Positions 27,027 to 35,198 of a stretch of 64,000 nt of DNA are shown piece after piece. Source of the DNA: Microbacterium sp. LWH3-1.2. Lineage in GTDB: Bacteria; Actinomycetota; Actinomycetes; Actinomycetales; Microbacteriaceae. The notes beneath the pieces are model-generated. The model was not told where the DNA came from and did not search any database. It saw only the letters and a program-made list of their open reading frames with translations. The stretch lies in assembly GCF_040675855.1 (NCBI RefSeq), contig NZ_JBEGIK010000001.1, positions 868,001 to 932,000 on the forward strand, given 5' to 3'. Position 1 is the first letter of the stretch. The number at the start of each line of letters is the position of its first letter. The position numbers were made by a program, and so were the translations under genes.

Positions 27027-28214
27027 ATGAAGTTCTGGCTGGGCGGCTACACCGCCGACATGGGCGGTAGTGCGTCCGGATTCGGGATGCTGCTCGCCGG
27101 CGTCGCCGACGAGGCCTCGGCGGGCGGCCCGCTCGCGTTCGCCGGTGAGGTCGCCACGACCGACTCGCCGTCATGGCTGGTGCCGCACCCGGGTTCCCTG
27201 ACCGTCTCCCCGGGCGATGTCGTGTACGCGGCGCTCGAGGCTCGGCAGCAGGTGCAGGCGTTCCGCCGCATCGGGGAGGCGACGTTCGCCCCGCTCGGCG
27301 CGCCCGTCGCCGCGGGCGAGGCCGTGTGCCACGCCGCGGTGTCGCCCGACGGCCGCTTCCTCGTCGCCAGCTGCTGGGGCGACGGACGCGTGGTCCGGAT
27401 GGACCTGGATGCTGCGGGCCGACCTTCGTCGCCGGTGATCGCTCCCGCGGCCGTCGACCCGTACGGACCCGACGGCCCGCCGGAGCAGGCCGGCGACATC
27501 GACCTCGCGGCGGCCGCCCGCGCGCTGCGTGAGGCCGCCGGCGCGGAGTACGCGCACCTCGTCCCCGACCACGACCGCGCCGCCGCCGCAGCCGACGAAG
27601 CCGCGGCCGAGGCATCCGGCTCCCGTCCCTCTCGTGCTCACGAGGCGGCGTTCCTGCCGGGCGGTATCATCGCGACGACCGACCTCGGCTACGACGTCGT
27701 ACGGTTCTGGCGCGACGGGACGAACGGACTGCGGCAGGTGCAGCAGGTCGCGCTGCCGCAAGGCAGCGGTCCGCGGCACATGGTGTGGCACCCGAGCGGG
27801 CATCTGTATGTTGTCACCGAGTTCTCGTGCGAGCTGTTCGTGCTCGCTCCCGCGGCCGACGGCACCTGGGGCCTCGTCGGCGGCACGTCGCTGGGTGCCC
27901 TTCCCGGCGACAGTGGCGCCGAGCTTGCGGCGTCGCGCGACGGCGAGTTCGTCTACGCCGGCGTCCGCGGCAGCAACACGCTCGCGACGCTCCGGGTTCG
28001 CGGCGCCGGCGAGTTCGTCCAGCCGGTCGCCCTCGTGGACGCCGGGGTGGACTGGCCGCGGCACCACGTGGTCGTGCGCGACATCCTGCTCGTCGCCGGG
28101 CAGCTGTCGAACGAGGTCGCCTCGCTCACGCTCGACGTGCGCACGGGCGTGCCGGGCCGCGTGCGGCACCGCACCGAGGTCCCCTCGCCGACGTGCCTGC
28201 TCCCCGTGCGCTGA
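27027..28214 (+). CDS. Lactonase family beta-propeller (6-phosphogluconolactonase-like)
   Basis: A 395-aa protein of the lactonase/YVTN beta-propeller type. Beginning FWLGGYTADMGGSASGFGM, it has blades with repeated xPSGxxLYVVxE-type motifs (HAAVSPDGRFLVASCWGDG, HMVWHPSGHLYVVTEFSCEL, ELAASRDGEFVYAGVRGSN). Prokaryotic relatives (YbhE type) hydrolyse 6-phosphogluconolactone; the substrate here is not proven. A GYGD-free Ala/Asp-rich insert at about 160-205 is less conserved. A weak RBS (CGGAGACGC) precedes ATG 27027. Confidence 0.83.
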   Translation: MKFWLGGYTADMGGSASGFGMLLAGVADEASAGGPLAFAGEVATTDSPSWLVPHPGSLTVSPGDVVYAALEARQQVQAFRRIGEATFAPLGAPVAAGEAVCHAAVSPDGRFLVASCWGDGRVVRMDLDAAGRPSSPVIAPAAVDPYGPDGPPEQAGDIDLAAAARALREAAGAEYAHLVPDHDRAAAAADEAAAEASGSRPSRAHEAAFLPGGIIATTDLGYDVVRFWRDGTNGLRQVQQVALPQGSGPRHMVWHPSGHLYVVTEFSCELFVLAPAADGTWGLVGGTSLGALPGDSGAELAASRDGEFVYAGVRGSNTLATLRVRGAGEFVQPVALVDAGVDWPRHHVVVRDILLVAGQLSNEVASLTLDVRTGVPGRVRHRTEVPSPTCLLPVR

Positions 28215-28267
28215 CCGGGACCGACGTCGCTGCCTCTGGTGGTCGTCTCGCCTCGGACCCTCTCGCT

Positions 28268-28279
28268 CCTCAATTGAGG
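28268..28279. repeat. CCTCAATTGAGG palindrome, copy 1
   Basis: Perfect 12-bp palindrome. Confidence 0.6.
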
Positions 28280-28399
28280 TGTCCACGATGACCTCCTTCC
28301 TCACGTCAGGAGTGGCCGCCGCCGGTCCGAATCGGTAGAACTGACCGATTCCGCCGGGCCGTAGCATCCGTCCTCTGCTCCGTCTGAGTCGATGCGGAT

Positions 28400-28411
28400 C
28401 CTCGATTGAGG
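28400..28411. repeat. CCTCGATTGAGG palindrome, copy 2
   Basis: Same element with one base changed, preceded by GAT like copy 3. Confidence 0.6.
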
Positions 28412-28466
28412 AGCGTTGCCGGGACGCGGAGCGAAATGCCGGGCCGGGCTCCTCATCTCGGCCCAG

Positions 28467-28478
28467 ATCCTCAATTGA
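28467..28478. repeat. CCTCAATTGAGG palindrome, copy 3
   Basis: Identical to copy 1; GAT precedes and GAG/GAA follows as in copy 2. Confidence 0.6.
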
Positions 28479-28644
28479 GGAACGCACGGAGGTCTCAGGT
28501 GGTGGAGGCGAGGTCGGGCTCGAACGCGTCGGCGGCGGCGGAGCGGCTGGGCGCGCCGAGCTCGACGATGGCCCCGCACAGAAGCGCGCGGCCTCGGGCG
28601 CCGACAACCCCCGCGCCCGCGGTGCGGGCACGGCGTTCGCAGTG

Positions 28645-29868
28645 TCAGATCTTGGCGTCCTGCTTGGGGATGAAGACCTGTTTGATGATCAGGAGGATCG
28701 ATGCGGTCACCGGGATGGCGACCAGCGCGCCGAGGAGGCCGAGCAGCGTTCCGCCGACCATCGCACCGATCACGACGAGGGCACCCGGCACCGAGATCGC
28801 CTTGTTCATGACCTTCGGCGTGAGCACGTATGCCTCGAGCTGCATGTAGATGAGGTAGATGATCGCGAAGATCAGCGCAGGCACCCAGCCGCCGGTGAAG
28901 AGCGCGATCGTCGTGGCCGTGATCCAGTAGAGCACCGAACCGATGAGCGGGATCAGGGTGATGAGGAATGCCAGCACGCCCATCAGCGCCGGGAACGGCA
29001 GCCCGAGGAAAAGGTGCAGCAGGAAGGCGACCACCGAGTTGCAGAACGCCAGCACCACCATGCCCATCAGGTAGGCGCCGATGGAGTCGGTGATCTGGTC
29101 GGTCATAGCCGCCGCCTTCTTGCGGTTGCGGGCAGCGACGAAGCGGTTGAAGGCCACCTTCATGGCGGGGAGGCCCGCGAGGAAGTACAGGCTCAGCACG
29201 AGCACGATGATGAGGCCCGAGATCGTCGTGCCCACGCTCACGGCGAAGTTCACCACGCCGCCGCCGATGGCGGCGATGTTCGCGGGGTTGGTCAGGAACT
29301 TCTCCACCTGGTCGGTGATCTGGCCGACCTGCGACCCGAACGTGTCGCTGAGCCAGCCGTAGAAGTCGGACTTCTGGAAGTTCGCGATGGTCGTCGGCAG
29401 GTCGGTGAAGAAAGCGCTGATCTGCTTGATCAGGGTCGGCACGACGAGGAGCAGGATGCCGGTGAGCACCAGCGCGAACGCCGTGTAGACGATCACGATC
29501 GCCCACGGCCGCGACACGTTGTGCCGCCCGAACCAGCGCACGACCGGATCGAGGCCGAGCGCCGCGAACAGCGCGAACACGACGTAGATGATGATCGTCG
29601 AGAGGTTCCAGAACGCCAGGCCCAGGGCGATCGCCGCGAGTCCGCCGAGCGTCAGCACCAGGCCCAACCGGAACGGGCTGTTGAGGTTCGCCCAGAACGT
29701 CTTGCCCTCCGGTGCTTCACCGGTGAAGACCGGGGCGGCGTCGGGCGCGGTCTCCGCGGGGGCGGCGGCGGTGGTCGGGAAACCGTCCGTGCCCGCCGCG
29801 GCATCGGCGGACAGGGGATCAGCAGCCTCGGCGGCGGTGGCACCGAGGGTGGGCGAGGCATCGGTCAT
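28645..29868 (-). CDS. AI-2E family transporter (PerM/YdiK-type)
   Basis: A 407-aa membrane protein. An Ala/Pro-rich cytoplasmic N terminus of about 60 residues precedes seven or eight transmembrane helices with the family's features: ALFAALGLDPVVRW, a helical extracytoplasmic section, GVLAFLITLIPLIGSVLYW (conserved P-IG motif) and the terminal LVVIGAMVGGTLLGLLGALVAIP (in part). Members export autoinducer-2, Na+ or other small molecules; substrate unknown. ATG 29868 follows TAGAGT by 7 nt, so the message is probably leaderless. Divergent from chorismate mutase. Confidence 0.88.
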   Translation of the reverse strand: MTDASPTLGATAAEAADPLSADAAAGTDGFPTTAAAPAETAPDAAPVFTGEAPEGKTFWANLNSPFRLGLVLTLGGLAAIALGLAFWNLSTIIIYVVFALFAALGLDPVVRWFGRHNVSRPWAIVIVYTAFALVLTGILLLVVPTLIKQISAFFTDLPTTIANFQKSDFYGWLSDTFGSQVGQITDQVEKFLTNPANIAAIGGGVVNFAVSVGTTISGLIIVLVLSLYFLAGLPAMKVAFNRFVAARNRKKAAAMTDQITDSIGAYLMGMVVLAFCNSVVAFLLHLFLGLPFPALMGVLAFLITLIPLIGSVLYWITATTIALFTGGWVPALIFAIIYLIYMQLEAYVLTPKVMNKAISVPGALVVIGAMVGGTLLGLLGALVAIPVTASILLIIKQVFIPKQDAKI

Positions 29869-30001
29869 GGGTCACACTCTAGGGCTGGGCGGTGCGCGCG
29901 ACGAGGGCGCGCGGCAACTTCACCCGGATCGGGTGACGCCTCGTCATCACGGCGGGGGCGCTCAGCCGCTCGGGTATCGTCGAGGGGCGAGAAGGAGCGC
30001 C

Positions 30002-30295
30002 ATGACCGAAGACCCCACCACGACGCTGGCGCGGCTGCGCAGCAGCATCGACAACATCGACGCCGCCCTGGTGTATCTGCTCGCGGAGCGCTTCAAGGCG
30101 ACCAAGCAGGTAGGCCATCTGAAGGCCGAGCACGGAATGCCCGCCTCCGATCCGGCGCGCGAGGAGCAGCAGACCGCGCGCCTGCGCAGTCTCGCCGAGC
30201 AGGCGGACCTCGACCCGGCCTTCGCCGAGAAGTGGTTCAACTTCGTGGTCGCCGAGGTCATCCGCCACCACACCGAGGCCGCCGACTCGCGCTGA
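30002..30295 (+). CDS. Chorismate mutase (AroQ type)
   Basis: A 97-aa all-helical protein of the AroQ class, converting chorismate to prephenate for phenylalanine and tyrosine synthesis. LARLRSSIDNIDAALVYLLA is the conserved first helix with its active-site Arg, ATKQVGHLKAEHGMP contains the second-helix Lys, and EEQQTARLRSLA follows. It has no signal peptide, so it is cytosolic. ATG has GAAGGAG upstream and a TATCGT box about 20 nt earlier. A strong hairpin follows the stop. Confidence 0.9.
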   Translation: MTEDPTTTLARLRSSIDNIDAALVYLLAERFKATKQVGHLKAEHGMPASDPAREEQQTARLRSLAEQADLDPAFAEKWFNFVVAEVIRHHTEAADSR

Positions 30296-30301
30296 CTTCC
30301 C

Positions 30302-30327
30302 GTTCACGTGGAACGTTCACGTGGAAC
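30302..30327. repeat. Tandem 13-bp repeat, parS-like
   Basis: GTTCACGTGGAAC occurs twice without spacing. It resembles the ParB site consensus (GTTTCACGTGRAAC) but lacks one base, so ParB binding is doubtful. Confidence 0.4.
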
Positions 30328-30371
30328 ACGGATGCTGCCACCCGGCCTGATCGTCGGGTGGCAGCATCCGT
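30328..30371 (+). terminator. Terminator-like hairpin built from facing GGATGC motifs
   Basis: Arms of 17 bp that are exact complements (ACGGATGCTGCCACCCG at 30328-30344; partner at 30355-30371) with a 10-nt loop, 32 bp after the chorismate mutase stop. Confidence 0.7.
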
Positions 30372-30386
30372 CGTCTCCCTCTGATC

Positions 30387-30680
30387 ATGGAACCGTGCGC
30401 CGCAGCGTGAGGTAGGAGATCCCGCCGATCGCGACGGTGAGGACGAGCCCCCCGCGGCCAACCCGACCGCCCCGAGGCCCACCAGGGAAGACATGACCCG
30501 GCCCCACACCTCGAAGCGGGTGATCGCCCGGCGAGCATGAGGACGCGGAGGACGGTGACGGATGCGACGTTCCCCCGGCTCTCGCGGTGGATCACCTGAC
30601 GCCCGGCGACGAAGGCGTCGACGGCGCTCGCGTCGCCCAGTAACCATGGAAGCCGGTGCGCCGTCAACTCCGCCCGTGTG
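30387..30680 (-). pseudogene. Frameshifted membrane-protein gene
   Basis: Minus-strand coding character continues across three frames: HRLPWLLGDASAVDAFVAGR and VIHRESRGNVASVTVLRVLM in the first, then AITRFEVWGRVMSSLVGLGA and VGLAAGG in the second, then LVLTVAIGGISYLTLRRTVP and a stop at 30387 in the third. Joining them gives a plausible protein with two C-terminal membrane helices. Two indels (near 30530 and 30450) explain the breaks. The family is not recognised, and the 5' boundary is uncertain. Sequencing error is the main alternative. Confidence 0.5.
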
Positions 30681-30934
30681 ATATCGCGCGTGCGCGAGCT
30701 ACCGAAACGGCCAGCCGGTGTCGAATTTGCCGCCCCCGTGGGCGCGTGAAACGGTGGTTGAGGCCCTTCTCGGGCCCCTCCCGACCAGTCCGCGGTCGCT
30801 GGTGTCGCCTGAGCGTCAGACCGGCGAGCGTATGGTCGGCGGCCGTCGCGCGGATCCGACATCCGGCGCGGGGACGGCCGTCACCCGGGCGTGACCGATG
30901 CAGCCCCCGCACACCGGAGCTGCCGAGGTGCACA

Positions 30935-32284
30935 GTGACCGTTCCGCCTGCCATCGAGGCGAGGAATCTCTTCAAGGTCTTCGGACGCAATCCCCAGGAC
31001 GCCGTCAAACGCCTGCGGGCCGGTGCGACGCGCGCCGACGTCGCCGACGCCGGCTCGGCCGCGGTGATCGACGCGAGCCTCCTCGTGCAGCCCGGCGAGA
31101 TCTTCGTGATCATGGGGCTGTCAGGCTCCGGCAAGTCCACCGTGCTGCGCATGCTCAACGGGCTGCTGCCACCCACGACCGGCGACGTCTTCGTCCAGGG
31201 ACAGAGCGTCACCAAGGCGTCCGCGAAGGCCCTGCGCGGCATCCGTCAGCGCTCCATCTCGATGGTGTTCCAGCACTTCGCGCTGCTGCCGCACCTCACC
31301 GTGCTCGACAACGCCGCCTACGCCCTCGAGATCCAGGGCATCGGGCGCGACGAGCGGCGCGCGCGGGCGCGCGAGATCCTCGAGAAGGTCGGCCTCGCCG
31401 ATCGTGCCCTCGCAATGCCCGACGAGCTCTCGGGCGGCATGCGCCAGCGCGTCGGTCTCGCCCGGGCGCTCACCTCGGGCACCGACATCCTCCTCATGGA
31501 CGAGGCCTTCTCGGCGCTCGACCCGCTCATCCGTCGCGAGATGCAGGAGCAGCTCGTCGAGCTGCAGCGCGAGCTCGGCCGGACCATCGTCTTCATCACG
31601 CACGACCTCAACGAGGCGATGTTCCTCGGCGACCGCATCGCCGTGATGCGCGACGGCCGCATCGTGCAGAACGGCACGCCGGAGGAGATCCTCACCGACC
31701 CGGCGAACGACTACGTCGCACAGTTCGTGCAGGACGTCGACCGCGCCCGCGTGCTGACCGCCGGCTCGGTCATGGCACCGCCTGTCGCGACGACGCCGGT
31801 GAGCGCGGGCGTGCGCGGAGCGCTCCGCGTCATGCGCGACCTGCAGGTGGGGTCGGTTTCGGTCATCGAGAACCGCCGGTTCCTCGGCTCGGTCACCGAC
31901 CGCGCCGTCATCCGCGCCGTCAAGGACGGCCGCACCGATCTGCGATCGCTGGTGCGGGGCAGCCGGCCCGCCGTGCATGTCGACGACCCTCTCACCGACG
32001 TGGTGGAGCGCGCCGTCGAGAGCCCGGTTCCGGTCGCCGTCATCGACGACGCCGGGCGCCTCGTCGGCACGATCCCTCGCGTGACGCTGCTCGCCGCCCT
32101 CGGCGACATCCCGCCCGTGACCCGTGAGAACCCCATCATCGACGCGCCTGCCACGGTGCCGGCGGGCGTCATCACGCAGACGCTCGAGGTGGTCGACCAA
32201 CCCGCGGCCGCGGGCCGCGCCGCGCCTCCGACGCAGGTCGGCGCCCACCAGGCCGCCCCCGCCACGGAAGGAGCCCAGCGATGA
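30935..32284 (+). CDS. proV: Glycine betaine/choline ABC transporter ATPase (ProV-type)
   Basis: ATP-binding subunit of a quaternary-amine importer, 449 aa. It has the ProV hallmark N-terminal region (IEARNLFKVFGRNPQDAVKR, the KxFG element), Walker A GLSGSGKST with Lys67, Q-loop QHFALLPH, signature LSGGMRQRVGLARAL, and Walker B ILLMDEAFSALDPL. Two CBS motifs follow from about residue 275 (GSVMAPPVATTPVSAGVRGA; ESPVPVAVIDDAGRLVGTIP), the osmosensing module of this family, then a disordered Pro/Ala tail. GTG 30935 follows CCGAGG; upstream sequence is not coding. ATGA overlap with proW. Confidence 0.93.
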   Translation: MTVPPAIEARNLFKVFGRNPQDAVKRLRAGATRADVADAGSAAVIDASLLVQPGEIFVIMGLSGSGKSTVLRMLNGLLPPTTGDVFVQGQSVTKASAKALRGIRQRSISMVFQHFALLPHLTVLDNAAYALEIQGIGRDERRARAREILEKVGLADRALAMPDELSGGMRQRVGLARALTSGTDILLMDEAFSALDPLIRREMQEQLVELQRELGRTIVFITHDLNEAMFLGDRIAVMRDGRIVQNGTPEEILTDPANDYVAQFVQDVDRARVLTAGSVMAPPVATTPVSAGVRGALRVMRDLQVGSVSVIENRRFLGSVTDRAVIRAVKDGRTDLRSLVRGSRPAVHVDDPLTDVVERAVESPVPVAVIDDAGRLVGTIPRVTLLAALGDIPPVTRENPIIDAPATVPAGVITQTLEVVDQPAAAGRAAPPTQVGAHQAAPATEGAQR

Positions 32285-33282
32285 GCGACCCGATCCGTCT
32301 TCCGCTGGGCGATGTCGTCGAGACCGGCGTGCGCTGGGTGATCCACGCCCTCGGCGGGTTCTTCGACGTCGTCGCGGTGATCTTCCGCGGGCTGTACGAC
32401 TGGCTCGACGCCTCGCTGTCGACCCCGCCGTTCTGGGCCGTGATCCCCGTCATCGCCGCGTTCGCCTACTGGTCGAAGGGTCTCGTGCTGGCCCTCGGCA
32501 GCGCCGTCGGGCTCCTCGTCATCGTTGCGGTCGGCCAGTGGGGCAACGCGATGGACTCCCTCGCGCTGGTGATCCTCGCCGCGGTCGTCGCGATCGCGAT
32601 CGCGGTGCCGATGGGCATCTGGGCCGCGCGCAGCGACCGCGTGTCCGCGGTCCTGCGGCCCGTGCTCGACTTCCTGCAGACGATGCCCGCGTTCGTCTAT
32701 CTCATCCCGGCGATGCTCATCTTCGGGGTCGGCCCCGTGCCCGGCATGGTCGCGACCATCGCGTTCGCGCTCGCCCCCGGCGTGCGCCTCACCGAGCTCG
32801 GCATCCGCGGCGTCGACCCCGAGATCGTCGAGGCCGGCCACGCCTTCGGCGCCTCGCCTGGGCGCATCCTGCGCCAGATCCAGCTGCCGCTCGCCCTTCC
32901 GAGCATCATGGCCGGCGTCAACCAGGTCATCATGCTGAGCCTGTCGATGGTCGTCATCGCGGGCATGGTCGGCGCCGGCGGCCTCGGCGGCCAGGTCGTG
33001 CAGAGCCTCAGCCGCATCGACATCGGCCTCGGCGTCGAAGCCGGCCTCTCGGTCGTCATCCTGGCGATGATCCTCGACCGCGTCACGTCGGGCTTCTCCC
33101 AGCCCCGCGCCCGCAAGGCTCGCGCCCGAAGCGTCACGAACAGGGAAACGGATGCTGCCGCCCCGGCGCCCGTGAACACCAGGCCGGTCGCGACGGCCGA
33201 GGGCGCAGCATCCGTTCCCGATGCTCCCGCCGAGCGGCCCGAGCCCGTCCCGGCCTCAGGCGACAGAGGGGAATCGACATGA
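32281..33282 (+). CDS. proW: Glycine betaine/choline ABC transporter permease (ProW-type)
   Basis: A 333-aa permease with six or seven helices. The EAA loop is EIVEAGHAFGASPGRILRQI (in the conserved EAGxAFGAspxqil form), followed by LPLALPSIMAGVNQVIMLSL and MVGAGGLGGQVVQSL. The N-terminal FWAVIPVIAAFAYWSKGLVL matches ProW rather than OpuBB. A polar tail of about 55 residues contains one ACGGATGCTGC motif (33148) and one GCAGCATCCGT motif (33205), encoding a variable Ala/Pro stretch. It overlaps both neighbours by 4 nt. Confidence 0.93.
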   Translation: MSDPIRLPLGDVVETGVRWVIHALGGFFDVVAVIFRGLYDWLDASLSTPPFWAVIPVIAAFAYWSKGLVLALGSAVGLLVIVAVGQWGNAMDSLALVILAAVVAIAIAVPMGIWAARSDRVSAVLRPVLDFLQTMPAFVYLIPAMLIFGVGPVPGMVATIAFALAPGVRLTELGIRGVDPEIVEAGHAFGASPGRILRQIQLPLALPSIMAGVNQVIMLSLSMVVIAGMVGAGGLGGQVVQSLSRIDIGLGVEAGLSVVILAMILDRVTSGFSQPRARKARARSVTNRETDAAAPAPVNTRPVATAEGAASVPDAPAERPEPVPASGDRGEST

Positions 33283-34166
33283 CCAAGCGACGCATCATCG
33301 CGGCCGGACTCGCCCTGGCCGGAACCGCCGCACTGCTCGTCGACGGCGCGCTCGTGCAGACGGGCGTCGGCGGCCCCGGCAAGGGCCACCTGAAGATCGC
33401 CGTGTTCAACGGCTGGGACGAGGGCATCGCCGCGTCCGAGCTGTGGAAGGCGGTGCTCGAGGAGAAGGGCTACGCCGTCGACCTCGAATACGCCGACCCC
33501 GCGGCCGCCTACACCGGCATCGCCAAGGGCGATTACGATCTGACGCTCGACACGTGGCTGCCGCTCACGCACGCCGAGTACCTGGAGACGTACGGCGACG
33601 AGCTCGTCGACCTGGGTGCCTGGAACGACGAGGCCCGGCTCACCATCGCGGTGAACGAGGACGCCCCCATCGACTCGCTCACCGAGCTCGCCGCGAATGC
33701 CGACGTGTTCGGCGACCGTCTCGTGGGCATCGAGGCGGGGTCGGGGCTCGTCACCGTCACGCAGAACGACGTCATCCCCGGGTACGGTCTCGAAGGCATG
33801 GAGTTCGTGACGTCGTCGACGCCCGCGATGCTCACCGAGCTGCAGGCCGCGACGGATGCCGGACGCGACGTGGCAGTGACGCTCTGGCGGCCGCACTGGG
33901 CGTACAACGCGTTCCCGCTGAAGGACCTCGAAGACCCCGACGGTCTGCTCGGCGACGCCGAGGGGATCCACACGGTGGCGTCGACCTCGTTCGCGGACGA
34001 GTTCCCCGAGATCTCGGACTGGCTCGAGGAGTTCCGCATGGACAACGAGCTGCTGTACTCGCTCGAGGACGCCATGTTCGGCCAGTACGACGGCGACGAC
34101 TACGGCCGGGTCGTGGCGGAGTGGATCGCCGACAACCGGGAGTACGTAGACACGCTCGCCCGCTGA
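33279..34166 (+). CDS. proX: Glycine betaine ABC transporter substrate-binding protein (ProX/OpuAC-type)
   Basis: A 295-aa binding protein with an OpuAC domain from about residue 37 (LKIAVFNGWDEGIAASELWK). Aromatic residues in TLDTWLPLTHAEYLETYGDE and VTLWRPHWAYNAF are candidate cation-pi box residues for a trimethylammonium ligand. The N-terminal hydrophobic segment (AAGLALAGTAALLVDGALV) has no Cys, so the usual lipobox is absent: it would be released or held by an uncleaved signal anchor. Third gene of the proVWX operon; ATG overlaps the proW stop. Confidence 0.92.
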   Translation: MTKRRIIAAGLALAGTAALLVDGALVQTGVGGPGKGHLKIAVFNGWDEGIAASELWKAVLEEKGYAVDLEYADPAAAYTGIAKGDYDLTLDTWLPLTHAEYLETYGDELVDLGAWNDEARLTIAVNEDAPIDSLTELAANADVFGDRLVGIEAGSGLVTVTQNDVIPGYGLEGMEFVTSSTPAMLTELQAATDAGRDVAVTLWRPHWAYNAFPLKDLEDPDGLLGDAEGIHTVASTSFADEFPEISDWLEEFRMDNELLYSLEDAMFGQYDGDDYGRVVAEWIADNREYVDTLAR

Positions 34167-34217
34167 CGGCCGTCGCGCCGGACAGGCCCCGGGTCGGTGC
34201 TGCTCGCCGATCCGGGG

Positions 34218-34250
34218 CGTTTCGACTCGCACGCCCGCTCGACGTCCGGG
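34218..34250. repeat. REP-like element
   Basis: GCGTTTCGACTCGC-ACGCC-CGCTCGACG-TCCGGG, a slightly decayed copy between proX and the patatin-like gene. Confidence 0.55.
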
Positions 34251-34289
34251 ATCGCGGTCCGGCGGCCGGCGTCGCAATAGGGTGTGGGC

Positions 34290-35198
34290 ATGACGGTGGC
34301 CTTCGTTCTCGGCGGCGGGGGTGTGCGCGGCGCCGTCGAGATCGGGATGCTGCGGGCCCTGCTGGAGTCCGGAATCCGCCCCGATGTCGTGGTCGGCACG
34401 TCGATCGGCGCGATCAACGGCGCGCTCGTCGCGAGCGACCCGACGCCCGCGGTGATCGAGCGCCTGCTCGACGCGTGGACCTCGCCCGAGGCGAACGCGG
34501 TGTACGGGGACTCGCTGTTCGCGCAGTTCACGCGACTCGTGAAGACCAAGACGCACCTCAACTCGCCCGCGCCGCTTCAGCACCTCCTCGAGCGGGCGCT
34601 CGGCGCCGACACGACGTTCGAAGACCTCGCCGTGCGCCTGCGCGTGGTTGCCGCGAGCATCGAGCGCGCGGCGGAGCACGTGTTCGAGTCGGGGCCGCTC
34701 ATCGAGGCGATCCTCGCGTCGGCGTCGGTGCCCGGCCTGCTGCCGCCCACCCGCATCGGCGATGAGCACTTCATCGACGGCGGGATCGTCAACTCGATCC
34801 CGATCGAACAAGCGGTGGCGGTGGGCGCCACCACGGTCTACGTGCTGCAGGTCGGCCGCATCGAGACCCCGCTCGTCGCGCCGAAGTCCGCGGTCGACAC
34901 CGCGCGCGTGGCCTTCGAGATCGCCCGCCGGCACCGCTACGCTCGCGACGTCGCGACCCTGCCCACCGGCGTCGCCCTGCATGTGCTGCCCAGCGGCGGT
35001 GGGATCGAGGGCGACGACTCGCTCATGTCGTACCGCCGGATGGACACCGTCCGCCGCCGCATCGACGCCGCCTACGACGCCGGCCGCGTGTTCCTCGCGG
35101 ACCGCGGGCTGGATGCCGGGAGCACCTCCCCGTTCGTTGAGCGAGCTCGCGAGTCGAACGGCGGAGACGAAACGCCCCGAGCCGACGAGGAGACCTGA
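34290..35198 (+). CDS. Patatin-like phospholipase/esterase
   Basis: A 302-aa patatin-fold lipid acyl hydrolase. The oxyanion glycine loop is LGGGGVRGAVEIG (residues 6-18), the nucleophile Ser is in GTSIG (about 40), and the partner Asp is in DGGIVNSIP (about 165), completing the Ser-Asp dyad. It belongs to the short bacterial RssA-like group. TAGGGT lies 6 nt before ATG 34290 (leaderless). The last ~25 codons (PFVERARESNGGDETP region) read through a REP-like element, so the C terminus is probably acquired. Its stop overlaps the acyltransferase ATG, coupling two lipid-related enzymes. Confidence 0.88.
   Translation: MTVAFVLGGGGVRGAVEIGMLRALLESGIRPDVVVGTSIGAINGALVASDPTPAVIERLLDAWTSPEANAVYGDSLFAQFTRLVKTKTHLNSPAPLQHLLERALGADTTFEDLAVRLRVVAASIERAAEHVFESGPLIEAILASASVPGLLPPTRIGDEHFIDGGIVNSIPIEQAVAVGATTVYVLQVGRIETPLVAPKSAVDTARVAFEIARRHRYARDVATLPTGVALHVLPSGGGIEGDDSLMSYRRMDTVRRRIDAAYDAGRVFLADRGLDAGSTSPFVERARESNGGDETPRADEET
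35135..35185. repeat. REP-like element within the patatin-like CDS end
   Basis: CGTTGAGCGAGCTCGCGAGT then CGAAC, followed by GACGAAACGCC. Inverted orientation relative to the copy at 34218; it supplies the last coding triplets of the patatin-like gene. Confidence 0.55.

Larger units (their letters stand above)
28215..28644. other. Non-coding region rich in short palindromes
   Basis: A 430-bp gap between convergent genes with no supportable ORF. It holds three copies of the CCTCRATTGAGG palindrome and one GCATCCGT motif copy (28364-28371). A stretch such as GCCGGGCCGGGCTCCTCATC suggests a larger repeat unit. Confidence 0.5.

Noticed and set aside
30328..30371. CRISPR-like repeat or integrase attachment site
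   Set aside because: The inverted arms form a single hairpin built from the dispersed motif; no direct-repeat array or tRNA is nearby.
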